A stretch of 64,000 nucleotides of DNA from positions 62,001 to 126,000 of the forward strand of contig JANXVZ010000021.1 in the NCBI GenBank assembly GCA_025351405.1, in the 5' to 3' direction. The notes under the pieces are model-generated. The model was given only the letters and a program-made list of their open reading frames with translations, had not been told where the DNA came from and made no database searches. The first letter of the stretch is position 1. Each line of letters starts with the position of its first letter. This document shows, piece by piece, positions 45,536 through 55,621 of the stretch. Position numbers and translations under genes: made by a program. The DNA is from Sphingomonadales bacterium (GTDB lineage: Bacteria; Pseudomonadota; Alphaproteobacteria; Sphingomonadales; Sphingomonadaceae).

Positions 45536-45655
45536 CGCCGCTATCCATGCGGCGCCGTGACATGAGCATGGCCGGGCTTCCGTTCGCGGGCGCCCGGTCC
45601 TTGCTGTAAAATTTGCCGCTTTCACGAAAATGTAATGCTGGCCGTCCATCGGCCA
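45536..45655 (+). promoter_or_regulatory. rpsB-tsf intergenic hairpins
   Basis: The 154-base gap holds a 6-base hairpin CGCCGC/GCGGCG (45536-45554) just after rpsB, and TGGCCG/CGGCCA (45639-45655) 28 bases before tsf. Neither has a T-run. The first may reduce read-through; the second lies in the tsf leader. Confidence 0.4.
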
Positions 45656-45682
45656 CCCCATATCCAACCAAGGAGCCACGAC

Positions 45683-46609
45683 ATGGCCGATATCACCGCA
45701 GCAATGGTGAAGGACCTGCGCGACCGTACCGGCGCCGGCATGATGGACTGCAAGAAGGCGCTCAACGAAACCGCCGGTGACACCGAAGCGGCCGTTGACT
45801 GGCTGCGCACCAAGGGCCTCGCTGCTGCTGCCAAGAAGGCCGGCCGCACCGCCGCCGAAGGCCTGATCGGCGTCACCACCGCCGGCACCCGCGGTGCCGT
45901 CGTCGAGGTCAATTCCGAAACCGATTTCGTCGCCAAGAACGAGACATTCCAGGGCTTTGTGCGCACCGTCACCGCCATCGCGTCAGAACTGGGCAGCGAT
46001 GTCGCAGCGCTGCTGGCAGCCTCCTATCCGGAGAGCGATGGCAGCGTTCACGACAAGCTTACGCACAATATTGCCACCATCGGCGAGCACCAGACGCTGC
46101 GCCGTGCCGCTATCGTCGAAGTCGGCCAGGGCATCGTGACGTCGTATGTCCACAATGCCACCGTCTCGGGCCTTGGCAAGATCGGCGTTCTCGTCGGCCT
46201 TGAATCGTCCGCCCCGGCAGAGATCCTCGAGCCTCTCGGCAAGCAGATCGCCATGCACATCGCTGCCGCCAACCCGCTGGCGCTCGATGAAACCGGCCTT
46301 GATGCCGAACTGGTCGAGCGCGAGCGCGCCATCGCCCGTGAAAAGGCCGCCGCGTCGGGCAAGCCCGCCGACATAGTCGAGCGCATGATTGAGGGTGGCG
46401 TGCGCAAATATGCCCAGGAAAACTCGCTGATGACGCAGGTCTTCGTTATCGACGGCAAGTCCAAGGTCAGCGATATCGTCGCCGCCGCCGCAAAGACCGC
46501 CGGCACGCCGATCGTCGTCAAGTCGTTTGTCCGCCTGCAGCTGGGCGAAGGCATCGAGCGCGAGGAAAAGGATTTCGCAGCAGAAGTGGCTGCGGCTGCG
46601 GGAATTTAA
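45683..46609 (+). CDS. tsf: Translation elongation factor Ts
   Basis: Guanine nucleotide exchange factor for EF-Tu, 308 residues. The N-terminal UBA-like domain has [19 protein letters not shown], and the core domain [17 protein letters not shown]; the C-terminal [21 protein letters not shown] is typical of the alphaproteobacterial form. ATG at 45683, 7 bases after AAGGAG; upstream in-frame codons belong to the leader. Transcription probably ends at the long hairpin at 46617-46684. Confidence 0.97.
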   Translation: MADITAAMVKDLRDRTGAGMMDCKKALNETAGDTEAAVDWLRTKGLAAAAKKAGRTAAEGLIGVTTAGTRGAVVEVNSETDFVAKNETFQGFVRTVTAIASELGSDVAALLAASYPESDGSVHDKLTHNIATIGEHQTLRRAAIVEVGQGIVTSYVHNATVSGLGKIGVLVGLESSAPAEILEPLGKQIAMHIAAANPLALDETGLDAELVERERAIAREKAAASGKPADIVERMIEGGVRKYAQENSLMTQVFVIDGKSKVSDIVAAAAKTAGTPIVVKSFVRLQLGEGIEREEKDFAAEVAAAAGI

Positions 46610-46616
46610 GCGGTTT

Positions 46617-46684
46617 CAGCAGCCATTCGGGGCGTCGGGCGGGCATTATCGGGCCTGCCCGGGTCCCGAATGTCGGGGCTGCTG
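46617..46684 (+). terminator. Long hairpin between tsf and pyrH
   Basis: CAGCAGCC-ATTCGGG (46617-46631) pairs with CCCGAAT (46665-46671) and GGCTGCTG (46677-46684); a 5-base bulge breaks the 3' arm, and GGGC/GCCC can pair inside. TGTTAAAT follows. It probably terminates rpsB-tsf transcripts. Confidence 0.65.
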
Positions 46685-46713
46685 ATGTTAAATCCACCGC
46701 GTTCGCGCTAATC

Positions 46714-46742
46714 CTTGGCACCGTGCCCGCACGTGACTAGTG
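46714..46742 (+). promoter_or_regulatory. Putative promoter of pyrH and the downstream superoperon
   Basis: CTTGGC at 46714-46719, a 17-base spacer and CTAGTG at 46737-46742. The same hexamer pattern as bamD. The pyrH ATG is at 46782, about 33 bases after the expected transcript start. Confidence 0.5.
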
Positions 46743-46781
46743 TGCGCGCCACACCCGACCTTTGGAGCCAATAAAGTCGTC

Positions 46782-47516
46782 ATGCCAAGGTCTGCCTACA
46801 AGCGTATCCTGCTGAAACTGTCCGGCGAAGCGCTGATGGGGCAGGGCCAGTATGGCATCGATCCGGCCGAGACGGCACGTATCGCCGGCGAGGTAAAGCT
46901 GGCTGTTGCGGCTGGCTACCAGATTTGCCTGGTCGTGGGCGGCGGTAATATTTTCCGCGGGTTGGCGGCAGCGGCAAAGGGTTTCGACCGTGGTTCGGCT
47001 GACTATATGGGTATGCTGGCGACGGTGATGAACGCGCTTGCGGTGCAGAACGCGCTGGAACAGATCGGCGTTGAAACCCGTGTCCAGTCGGCCATTCCGA
47101 TGCCCAGCGTCTGCGAGCCCTACATCCGCCGTCGCGCCGAACGGCATATGGAGAAGGGCCGCGTCGTCATCTTTGCCGCCGGTACCGGCAACCCGTTCTT
47201 CACCACCGATACCGGCGCCGCCCTGCGTGCCGCTGAAATGCAGTGCGACGCACTGTTGAAGGGCACATCGGTCGATGGCGTCTATGATGCCGATCCAAAG
47301 AAAGTGCCGACGGCAAGGCGTTACGAAACACTGAGCTATACCACCGTGCTCGCCAATGATCTGAAGGTGATGGACGCCAGTGCCATCGCCATGTGCCGCG
47401 ACAGCGACATACCGATCATCGTCTTCAACATTCGCGAGGCCGGCACGCTGGCGGCGGTGTTGAAGGGCGAAGGAACATCGACGATCATCAGCAACGAGGA
47501 GCCGCGTTTTGGCTGA
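46782..47516 (+). CDS. pyrH: UMP kinase
   Basis: Phosphorylates UMP to UDP; hexameric amino-acid-kinase-fold enzyme of 244 residues. Signatures: [13 protein letters not shown] at the start, GGGNIFRG near residue 55, [17 protein letters not shown] near residue 145 and [13 protein letters not shown] near residue 205. ATG at 46782 preceded by TTTGGAGCC. First gene of a tightly packed row; its last 8 bases overlap frr. Confidence 0.97.
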   Translation: MPRSAYKRILLKLSGEALMGQGQYGIDPAETARIAGEVKLAVAAGYQICLVVGGGNIFRGLAAAAKGFDRGSADYMGMLATVMNALAVQNALEQIGVETRVQSAIPMPSVCEPYIRRRAERHMEKGRVVIFAAGTGNPFFTTDTGAALRAAEMQCDALLKGTSVDGVYDADPKKVPTARRYETLSYTTVLANDLKVMDASAIAMCRDSDIPIIVFNIREAGTLAAVLKGEGTSTIISNEEPRFG

Positions 47517-48078
47517 ATTCGAACCAGGGCCATGGAAGGCCGACCTCGAGCGCCGCACCACTGGCGCTATCGAGGCGTTGAAGCATGATCTGGGTGGCTT
47601 GCGCACCGGGCGCGCGTCGACGACGCTGCTCGATCCGGTAACGGTCGAGGTCTATGGATCGGCCATGCCGTTGTCTCAGGTGGCAACCGTGACGGCGCCC
47701 GAATCGCGGATGTTGTCGGTCCAGGTCTGGGACAAGTCGAACGTCACGCCTGTGGACAAGGCCATCCGTTCCGCAGGCCTTGGCCTGAACCCCATTGTCG
47801 ACGGCCAGACCCTTCGCCTGCCTATCCCCGACCTGACCGAGGAGCGCCGCAAGGAGCTTGCCAAGCTGGCGTCGTCTTATGCCGAAAAAGCCAAGATTGC
47901 CGCCCGCAACGTTCGCCGCGATGGCATGGAAACGCTGAAAGCCGCTGAAAAGAAGGGCAAGATCAGCCAAGACGAGCAAAAGAAGCTTGAAACCGAGGTC
48001 CAGAAAATGACCGACAAGGCGGTTGCCGATATCGACAGCGCCGCCACCGCCAAGGAAAAGGAAATCCTCGGCAAGTGA
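47509..48078 (+). CDS. frr: Ribosome recycling factor
   Basis: Releases ribosomes from mRNA after termination, together with EF-G. 189 residues of the usual L-shaped fold: [52 protein letters not shown] and the C-terminal [11 protein letters not shown] helix. The start is TTG at 47509, overlapping pyrH by 8 bases; no other in-frame start fits. The stop overlaps the uppS GTG start (GTGA). Confidence 0.96.
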   Translation: MAEFEPGPWKADLERRTTGAIEALKHDLGGLRTGRASTTLLDPVTVEVYGSAMPLSQVATVTAPESRMLSVQVWDKSNVTPVDKAIRSAGLGLNPIVDGQTLRLPIPDLTEERRKELAKLASSYAEKAKIAARNVRRDGMETLKAAEKKGKISQDEQKKLETEVQKMTDKAVADIDSAATAKEKEILGK

Positions 48079-48812
48079 GCCTCGCGGTCGCCTCCACCCA
48101 AGCCGGCGGCACCGCCAGCAGCTTGCGCCATCTTGCCATCATCATGGATGGCAACGGCCGCTGGGCGAAGGCAAAGCGGCTGCCACGGTTGGCGGGGCAC
48201 CGCGCCGGGGTCGAGGCGGTGCGCCGCGTCGTCGAGGCGGCGCCCGATCTCGGCATCGAAATCCTCACGCTTTATGCGTTCTCGAGCGAAAACTGGAAGC
48301 GTCCCGCCGACGAAGTTTCGGACCTCATGGGGCTGTTGCGCCATTATATCCGATCCGAAATCAAGGAGCTTCACCGCAACGGCGTGCGACTGAGCTTCAT
48401 CGGCGATTGGAAGGCGTTGCAGTCCGATCTTGTCGAGCTGCTCGAGGATGCCCGCCAGCTTACAGCCAACAATACCGGGCTGCGACTGGTGATGGCACTC
48501 AATTACGGCGGGCAGGACGAGATGGTGCGCGCTGTCCGAACCCTTGCCGCGGATGTCGCGGCGGGCAGGCTCGACCCGGCAGCTATAGACACCGACATGG
48601 TCGGCGACCGGCTCGACACGGCCGGGATGCCGCCGCCGGACCTGGTATTGCGCACATCCGGCGAGCAACGCCTGTCGAATTTCCTGCTCTGGCAATCGGC
48701 TTATGCCGAGTTCGTCGCCACCGATATCCTCTGGCCCGATTTCGACCGCGTTGCGCTGGCCGATGCCGTTGCCGAATTCGCTACGCGCGAGCGTCGTTTT
48801 GGCGGGCGTTGA
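48075..48812 (+). CDS. uppS: Isoprenyl transferase (undecaprenyl diphosphate synthase)
   Basis: Makes the C55 lipid carrier for peptidoglycan and other surface polymers from FPP and IPP. 245 residues with [21 protein letters not shown], where the Asp binds Mg-diphosphate; [24 protein letters not shown], and the C-terminal [21 protein letters not shown] with the Arg and Glu residues of the IPP site. The GTG at 48075 overlaps the frr stop by 4 bases. It stands between frr and cdsA, the usual position. Confidence 0.96.
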   Translation: MSLAVASTQAGGTASSLRHLAIIMDGNGRWAKAKRLPRLAGHRAGVEAVRRVVEAAPDLGIEILTLYAFSSENWKRPADEVSDLMGLLRHYIRSEIKELHRNGVRLSFIGDWKALQSDLVELLEDARQLTANNTGLRLVMALNYGGQDEMVRAVRTLAADVAAGRLDPAAIDTDMVGDRLDTAGMPPPDLVLRTSGEQRLSNFLLWQSAYAEFVATDILWPDFDRVALADAVAEFATRERRFGGR

Positions 48813-48816
48813 AGCG

Positions 48817-49650
48817 GTGACAGTGCCGATCGTGCCGACATCGACCCGCAATCCGTTGCTGACCCGCATTGCCACCGGTATCGTCCTGATCGCGGTGGCA
48901 ATCGCCGCAGTGTGGCTGGGCGGGACGGTGTTTTCCGCGCTGGTTGCAGCCGCGATACTGACCATGTTTGCCGAATGGGCGGTCATGCATCGCATGGGAC
49001 GCGGCTTGCGGCTGGCGGGGCTTGCGGTGCTTGCTGGCGTGGTGCTGCTGATGACGCTGGTCAGCGTCAACGAGGCTGTGGTCGCCCTTGCGGGTGGTGC
49101 CGGCCTGTTGGGTCTCTTCGCACGCCGCATGCAGCGCGGCAGCGGTTTCTGGGTGTCGGCGGGGGTGCTCTACTGCGGCCTGCCGGCAATCGCGCTGGTC
49201 TGGTTGCGCGGGCACAGCCTCGGGCTCGAGGCCGTGATCTGGCTGCTGGCAATCGTGTGGACGACGGATATCGCGGCGTTCTTCGCCGGTCGCGCCATCG
49301 GCGGTGCGAAACTGATGCCCAGCGTCAGCCCGAACAAGACATGGGCGGGCGCCATCGGCGGCGTCATTGGCGCGGCAGTGGTAGGCGGCGGCCTCGCCGC
49401 GGCGCTGCTGGTTGGCCATTATGGCGCGTCGGCAGTCCGAATTCCCGAATTCGTCGCGCTCGCCATTGCCTTGTCTGTGCTGTCGATACTGGGGGACCTG
49501 TTCGAGAGCGGGCTGAAGCGCCGCGCCGGGGTCAAGGATTCGGGCACGATCCTGCCTGGTCACGGCGGCGTGCTCGATCGTCTTGACGGGTTGGTGCCGG
49601 TTGCGGTCGCCGGCGGGCTGGCGTTTGCCTGGACGGGTTGGGCCGGTTGA
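48817..49650 (+). CDS. cdsA: Phosphatidate cytidylyltransferase
   Basis: Integral membrane enzyme making CDP-diacylglycerol from phosphatidate and CTP, the precursor of all phospholipids. About 277 residues with seven or more hydrophobic helices. The CDP-alcohol signature is at the C-terminus: VSPNKTWAGAIGG, then SILGDLFESGLKRRAGVKDSGTILPGHGGVLDRLDGL read in parts, with the two metal-binding Asp residues. GTG at 48817, 4 bases after the uppS stop, is the best start; longer frames overlap uppS. The stop shares one base with the dxr ATG. Confidence 0.94.
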   Translation: MTVPIVPTSTRNPLLTRIATGIVLIAVAIAAVWLGGTVFSALVAAAILTMFAEWAVMHRMGRGLRLAGLAVLAGVVLLMTLVSVNEAVVALAGGAGLLGLFARRMQRGSGFWVSAGVLYCGLPAIALVWLRGHSLGLEAVIWLLAIVWTTDIAAFFAGRAIGGAKLMPSVSPNKTWAGAIGGVIGAAVVGGGLAAALLVGHYGASAVRIPEFVALAIALSVLSILGDLFESGLKRRAGVKDSGTILPGHGGVLDRLDGLVPVAVAGGLAFAWTGWAG

Positions 49651-50807
49651 TGAAGACGCTGACAATCCTTGGTGCGACGGGCTCGGTGGGCAGCCAGGCG
49701 CTCGACCTGGTGGCGCGCAATCCCGGGCGCTGGCAGGTCGATGCGTTGACAGCGAACAGCGACGCATCGGGGCTGGCAGCGGCAGCGCTGGCCAGCGGCG
49801 CGCGCTATGCCGCGATTGCCGATCCGGCGGCGTATCCCGCCCTGAAAGCTGCGCTTGCCGGCTCACCCTGCGAATCCGCCGCCGGCCCCGAGGCCATCTG
49901 TGAAGCCGCGAGGCGTCCGTCCGACATTGTGCTGACCGCGATTGTCGGGGCCGCCGGCCTTGCGCCAACGCTGGCTGCGGTCGAACGCGGTGCGACGCTG
50001 GCCATCGCCAACAAGGAAACGCTGGTGTGTGCCGGCCCCGTGGTCACATCTGCCGCCAAGGTGTCGGGTGCCGTGCTGCTTCCCGTCGATAGCGAGCACA
50101 ACGCCGTTTTCCAGGTCTTCGACCATGCGCGGCCGGATCGCATCCGCAAGATCATCCTGACCGCCAGCGGCGGGCCGTTTCGATGCCTGAGCCGGGCCGA
50201 GATGGCGCAGGTCACGGTCGCGGACGCATGCAAACACCCGATCTGGTCGATGGGCGCCAAAATCTCGGTCGATTCGGCAACGTTGATGAACAAGGGCCTG
50301 GAACTGATCGAGGCGCATCATCTGTTTCCGGTCGGCATCGATCGGCTCGACGTCATTGTCCATCCGCAATCGGTGGTGCATTCGATGGTCGAATATATCG
50401 ATGGCTCGGTACTGGCCCAGCTCGGCACCCCCGACATGCGAATTCCGTTGGCGTATGCGATGGCGTGGCCCGAAAGAATTGCCACCCCGGCGGCGCGTCT
50501 CGACCTGGCTTCGATTGCCAGGCTGGAGTTCGAAGCGCCTGATCTTGCCCGGTTTCCGGCGCTGGCACTGGCCTGGGATGCGCTCCGCGCCGGCGGCTCG
50601 GCGCCGTGCATCCTGAATGCCGCCAACGAGATTGCCGTGGCGGCGTTCATCTCCGGGCAAGTTGGATTCCTCGATATCGATGCCATCGTGGCGGCAACGC
50701 TGGCACGGGTCGCCTCGGGACCGGTCGGGTCGCTGGACGAGGTGGTGGAAGTCGATGCGGCGGCGAGAGCCGAGGCGAGGCAGCAGGCGAGGGAGAGGGC
50801 GCGTTGA
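49650..50807 (+). CDS. dxr: 1-deoxy-D-xylulose-5-phosphate reductoisomerase
   Basis: Second step of the MEP pathway to isoprenoids: converts DXP to MEP with NADPH. 385 residues: ILGATGSVGSQALDLV nucleotide-binding motif, IANKETLVCAG, LPVDSEHNAVFQV and TASGGPFR active-site segments, then VDSATLMNKGLELIEAHHLF, and the C-terminal NAANEIAVAAFISGQ. The ATG at 49650 shares its A with the cdsA stop, so translation is coupled. It supplies isoprenoid units for uppS, encoded two genes upstream. Confidence 0.97.
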   Translation: MKTLTILGATGSVGSQALDLVARNPGRWQVDALTANSDASGLAAAALASGARYAAIADPAAYPALKAALAGSPCESAAGPEAICEAARRPSDIVLTAIVGAAGLAPTLAAVERGATLAIANKETLVCAGPVVTSAAKVSGAVLLPVDSEHNAVFQVFDHARPDRIRKIILTASGGPFRCLSRAEMAQVTVADACKHPIWSMGAKISVDSATLMNKGLELIEAHHLFPVGIDRLDVIVHPQSVVHSMVEYIDGSVLAQLGTPDMRIPLAYAMAWPERIATPAARLDLASIARLEFEAPDLARFPALALAWDALRAGGSAPCILNAANEIAVAAFISGQVGFLDIDAIVAATLARVASGPVGSLDEVVEVDAAARAEARQQARERAR

Positions 50808-51946
50808 CCGATTTGCTGCCGCAGCCCGGCGTGTTTTTCACGCTGGCCAGCTACATCCTCATGATCGGCATCCTCGTCTTCGTCCATGAAGGCGGTCACT
50901 ATCTCGCCGGGCGGTTCTTTGGCGCCAGAATCGACAGCTTCGCCTTTGGTTTCGGCCCGGAACTGATCGGGCGCACCGACAAGCGCGGCGTGCGCTGGAA
51001 ACTGAATGCCATCCCGCTTGGCGGCTATGTCAAGTTCACCGGCGACATGAACGCCGCCAGCCAGCCCGATCCGGAGATCGCTGCGCTGCCGGCCGAGGCG
51101 CGCGCCAGTCTGTTCATTTCCAAGCCGATGTGGCAGCGCGCCATCATCATCGCCGCCGGTCCCGCCATCAATTTCGTCTTCGCCATTGCCATCCTTTCGG
51201 GGTTTTACATGGCGCTCGGCCACCCGTTGACGCCGGCGGTGATCGCCAAGGTCGAACCGGGCAGTGCCGCGGCAGCAGCGGGCCTCCAGGCCGGTGATCG
51301 CATCACCGCGATCGATGGCGACAGTGTCAGCCGTTTCGAGGATATCGTCGGCGCTGTCATGGTCGCTACGGGCGCGCCGATGGCACTGACCTATGAACGT
51401 GGCGGCAGTGAACACGCCATCGTCGTCACGCCGCGGATGGTTACCGACAGCGATCGCTTCGGCAATGTCGTCAGGCATGGTCGGCTTGGCCTGCGCCCCG
51501 GTGTTCAGGTCGTTGAAACGGTCAACCCGGTTGCTGCCATCGGCTATGGCATCAGCGATACCGGCACCATCATCGGCGGTATCGCGACGACATTGAAACA
51601 GATCATCGTCGGTGATCGCAGTGTAAAGGACCTCGGCGGACCGCTTAAGACGGGTCAGATCACCGCGCAGGCGGCTTCGCTCGGCGTGTTGTCGTTCATC
51701 TCGTTCATGGCGTTTTTCTCGATCAACCTCGGTTTCCTCAACCTGTTACCGATACCGATGCTGGACGGCGGCCATCTCTTCCTCTACGCGGTCGAGGCCA
51801 TCAGACGGCAGCCGCTCGGCGCGAAGGTCCAGGAATGGGCGTTCATGTCCGGATTTGCGGCGCTTATGTCGGTGATGGTGATCCTGACATGGAGCGATCT
51901 TGGATCGTACGGTGTGTGGGAACGGCTGGCAGGGTGGTTCAGCTGA
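50804..51946 (+). CDS. rseP: RIP zinc metalloprotease RseP
   Basis: Site-2-type intramembrane protease of the inner membrane, 380 residues. Zinc ligands: His28 and His32 in FVHEGGHYLAG, and the Asp in NLLPIPMLDGGHL near residue 320. A PDZ domain lies between (AKVEPGSAAAAAGLQAGDRI). In other bacteria it cleaves anti-sigma factors or remnant signal peptides. The TTG start at 50804 overlaps the dxr stop as TTGA; the longer open frame upstream lies within dxr. Followed by bamA 53 bases later. Confidence 0.94.
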   Translation: MTDLLPQPGVFFTLASYILMIGILVFVHEGGHYLAGRFFGARIDSFAFGFGPELIGRTDKRGVRWKLNAIPLGGYVKFTGDMNAASQPDPEIAALPAEARASLFISKPMWQRAIIIAAGPAINFVFAIAILSGFYMALGHPLTPAVIAKVEPGSAAAAAGLQAGDRITAIDGDSVSRFEDIVGAVMVATGAPMALTYERGGSEHAIVVTPRMVTDSDRFGNVVRHGRLGLRPGVQVVETVNPVAAIGYGISDTGTIIGGIATTLKQIIVGDRSVKDLGGPLKTGQITAQAASLGVLSFISFMAFFSINLGFLNLLPIPMLDGGHLFLYAVEAIRRQPLGAKVQEWAFMSGFAALMSVMVILTWSDLGSYGVWERLAGWFS

Positions 51947-51999
51947 CGATGATGGAATTCTATGTGTCGAGTGCGGGTGGCAGCAAGGACGGGTCAAGC

Positions 52000-54561
52000 G
52001 TGAATCAGGGTCCTGGACGCAAGCCGCAAACGGCGCCGCGTCTTATTTCTGCACTGCTTATCTCGACGATGCTGGCAACGCCGGCTTTGGCGCAGCGTCC
52101 GCGCAAGCCCGATGCGGCGCCACCGCCACCGCCCGCCGCCGACGCACCGCGTCCCACGGTCGCCAATGCCACCGGAACAGTGCGCGCCGTCCTCGTGCGC
52201 GGCACCGAACGCCTCGAGCCCGAGACGGTGCGGTCATACCTCAATCTCAACATCGGCGAGCCTTATGATCGCGAGCGTCTCGACCAGGCGCTCAAGGCGC
52301 TGTTTGCCTCGGAATTGTTCGCAGATGCGACAATCCGCGACGATAATGGCTCGTTGACGGTCGAGGTCCGCGAAAACCCGGTCATCAACCGGATCGTGAT
52401 CGAGGGCGCCAAGCGGGTCAAGGAAGACAAGATCCGCGAAGAAATCCGCATCGCGCCGCGCCAGATCTTCACGCGCAGCAAGGCGCGGGCCGATGTCGGG
52501 CGCATCCTTGAGCTTTATCGCCGTTCGGGGCGGTTTGCCGCGTCGATCGAGCCAAAGATCGTCCAACTCGAACAGAACCGCGTCGATGTGGTGTTCGAAA
52601 TCAGCGAGGGACCGAAATCCAAGGTTCGCCAGATCAACGTCCTCGGCAACAGCAAGTTTTCCGATGACGCGATCCGCAAGGCAATGGCGACCAAGCAGGC
52701 GCGGCCATGGCGCTTCTTCAGCTCCAACGACACCTACGATCCTGATCGGCTGGCTTATGACCAGCAGAAGCTGCGTCAGTTCTACCTGACCAATGGCTAC
52801 GCCGATTTCCGGGTTGTGTCATCGGTGGCGGAGCTTACGCCGGACCGCCGGGACTTTATCGTCACCTATGTCGTCGATGAAGGTGAACGCTACAAGTTCG
52901 GCAAGGTCGAGCTTGACAGCCAGATCCGCGATATCAAGCCAAAGGATTTCCAGCCGCTCATCAGGATCAAGCAGGGTGACTGGTACGACGCCCAGAAGAT
53001 CGAGAACACCGTCGATGGCCTGACCGAGACCGCCGGTCTGCTCGGCTATGCCTTTGCCGATGTGCGGCCGCAGTTCGATCGCGACAAGGACAAGCGCGAG
53101 ATGAACGTGACCTTCGCCATTGGCGAAGCGCCGCGCGTTTATGTCGAGCGTGTCCAGATCAACGGCAATACCCAGACGCTCGACAAGGTCATCCGCCGCG
53201 AGTTCCGGCTGACGGAGGGCGACGCCTTCAACAGCGTCAAGGTCAAGCGCTCCCGCGACCGGCTGCAGGGTCTGGGCTATTTCCAGGAAAAGCTGGAGAT
53301 CGAGCAGAAGCCCGGGTCAGCGCCCGACAAGGTCATCCTCGAAGCCAATGTGCAGGAAAAGCCGACCGGCGAGTTGCAGGTATCCGCGGGCTATTCCAGC
53401 CTCGAGAATTTCATCCTGTCGCTGTCGATCAAGCAGCGCAACTTCCGCGGTCGCGGCCAGGAACTTCGCGCGTCCGCCAATATATCGAGCTATTCGAAAT
53501 CGATCGAGGCGGGCTTTACCGAGCCCTATCTGTTCGGGCGCAACCTGGCGCTCGGTTTCGACGTGTTCCGCCGTGACTACCGCTCGTTCCGTTATACCAC
53601 CACCAGCACGCGCGACACGACCTACACCCAGGTGTCGACCGGCTTCCAGGTGCGAACCGGCTTCCCGATCACCGAATATTGGGCAGCCTCGTTCCGCTAT
53701 GGGCTGTCGCGTGACCAGATCAACCTCGACCAGGCGACCTATTACACCAACGGCATCTGCGACCCGCTCAAGGCCGGACGTTACCTGTGCGATGCCGTTG
53801 GCGACCGCACGACCTCGTCTGTTGGCTACAGCCTGATCTTTGACAACCTCAACAACCGCCTGCGGCCTTCGGCGGGGCAGCGTTTCTCGATCAGCCAGGA
53901 CCTTGCCGGCATTCCCATCGGCGTCAAATATGTCCGGACACGCGGCAATTATGACTGGTATCACGCGCTATTCGGCTCGGGCTTCGTGCTCAACCTCGGC
54001 GGTGAAGCCGGCTATATCAAGGGCTATGGCGGCGATGATGTCCGCCTCACGGATCGTTTCTTCCTCGGCGAACCCCAGATGCGCGGCTTCGGCATCCGCG
54101 GCGTCGGCCCGCGTGTCATCCGCAAGTTCCTGAACGCGGACGGCACCACCATCGAGGACAAGAAGCAGTGGACCGATGATGCCATCGGCGGCCGTGCCTA
54201 TTACCTGGGCCGTGCCGAAATCCAGATCCCGCTCGGCGCTGCCGGTGCGGAGTTGGGCTTGCGACCATCGATCTTCACCGATGTCGGTGCAGTGTGGAGC
54301 GTCAAGACCCCGCAGCTGGTTTGCCTCAGCGGGCCAACCACTGTCAGCCCGGGCTGTCTCCCGAACTCGACCTCGGCCGGATCGACCGGGTTCAAGGAAT
54401 TCTACTATGGCAACACGCCCAAGCCGCGGCTTTCGGTCGGGATTGGCGTGTCGTGGAATTCGCCGTTCGGGCCATTCCGATTCGATCTTGCCAAAGCGCT
54501 GCTGAAGCAACAAGGCGACGACACCCAGGTTTTCCAATTCAACGTAGGGACTCAATTCTGA
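52000..54561 (+). CDS. bamA: Outer-membrane protein assembly factor BamA
   Basis: Omp85-family barrel that inserts proteins into the outer membrane, partner of BamD (20483). With the GTG at 52000 (AAGGAC before it) the protein has 853 residues and begins with a signal peptide (RLISALLISTMLATPALAQ). A Pro-rich linker, five POTRA domains (about 50-430) and a 16-strand barrel follow. The loop 6 VRGF-like motif is MRGFGIRGVGPR near residue 697. The barrel ends in VFQFNVGTQF with the terminal Phe typical of outer-membrane proteins. An ATG at 51949 would give a longer, poorer signal. Confidence 0.95.
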   Translation: MNQGPGRKPQTAPRLISALLISTMLATPALAQRPRKPDAAPPPPPAADAPRPTVANATGTVRAVLVRGTERLEPETVRSYLNLNIGEPYDRERLDQALKALFASELFADATIRDDNGSLTVEVRENPVINRIVIEGAKRVKEDKIREEIRIAPRQIFTRSKARADVGRILELYRRSGRFAASIEPKIVQLEQNRVDVVFEISEGPKSKVRQINVLGNSKFSDDAIRKAMATKQARPWRFFSSNDTYDPDRLAYDQQKLRQFYLTNGYADFRVVSSVAELTPDRRDFIVTYVVDEGERYKFGKVELDSQIRDIKPKDFQPLIRIKQGDWYDAQKIENTVDGLTETAGLLGYAFADVRPQFDRDKDKREMNVTFAIGEAPRVYVERVQINGNTQTLDKVIRREFRLTEGDAFNSVKVKRSRDRLQGLGYFQEKLEIEQKPGSAPDKVILEANVQEKPTGELQVSAGYSSLENFILSLSIKQRNFRGRGQELRASANISSYSKSIEAGFTEPYLFGRNLALGFDVFRRDYRSFRYTTTSTRDTTYTQVSTGFQVRTGFPITEYWAASFRYGLSRDQINLDQATYYTNGICDPLKAGRYLCDAVGDRTTSSVGYSLIFDNLNNRLRPSAGQRFSISQDLAGIPIGVKYVRTRGNYDWYHALFGSGFVLNLGGEAGYIKGYGGDDVRLTDRFFLGEPQMRGFGIRGVGPRVIRKFLNADGTTIEDKKQWTDDAIGGRAYYLGRAEIQIPLGAAGAELGLRPSIFTDVGAVWSVKTPQLVCLSGPTTVSPGCLPNSTSAGSTGFKEFYYGNTPKPRLSVGIGVSWNSPFGPFRFDLAKALLKQQGDDTQVFQFNVGTQF

Positions 54562-55120
54562 TGAAGAAGATGCTTATTGCCGTGGCACTCGCCACCTCCG
54601 TTCTTGCCGCACCGGTTGCCGCCCAGACGCTGCCGCCCGCCGTCATCGTCATCGTCGACATGGACCAGGTGTTCCAGACATCGGCTGCCGGCAAGCAGGC
54701 GCAGGCCGAACTGAAGACCCGTCTCGACGGTATCCAGGCCCGCGTCACCTCGTTGACGACACAGTTCGGCACCGAGGAGCAGACGCTCGCCAAGACCCGG
54801 CCCACTGCCGCCGGCCCGGCCGCCACCGCCTGGGAAACCAAGGCACGTGACTTCCAGACCCGCAAGACCCAGGCCGAGCAGGAACTGCGCAATCGCGATC
54901 GTGATTTCCAGGCCAGCCGCCAGTATGTCCTCAAGCAGATCAACGAAGGCGCCCAGCCCATCATCACCACGGTGATGAAGGAGCGCGGTGCGACCATCGC
55001 CCTCGCCGAAGGCGCGACGCTGCAGCATTCCGCGTCGATCGACGTGACGGCCGATGTCGTCGCGCGTCTCGACAAGGCCCTGCCGCGCGTCTCGACGACC
55101 GCGCCTGCCGCTCCCGCCAA

Positions 55121-55124
<4 letters not shown>
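54561..55124 (+). CDS. skp: Periplasmic chaperone Skp (OmpH family)
   Basis: 187-residue OmpH-like chaperone for unfolded outer-membrane proteins. Signal peptide [22 protein letters not shown] cleaved after residue 21-22; then a small beta body ([20 protein letters not shown]) with long coiled-coil arms rich in Gln, Lys, Arg and Glu (about 40-150) and a short Ala/Pro tail. The ATG shares one base with the bamA stop. Gene order bamA-skp-fabZ. Confidence 0.9.
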
Positions 55125-55597
<473 letters not shown>

Positions 55598-55621
55598 CAG
55601 CCGCAGTTACCCCGGCGGCTG
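55598..55621. terminator. Hairpin between fabZ and the VOC gene
   Basis: CAGCCGC (55598-55604) pairs with GCGGCTG (55615-55621), 10-base loop. It overlaps the 3' end of the minus-strand VOC gene. No T-run. Confidence 0.4.
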
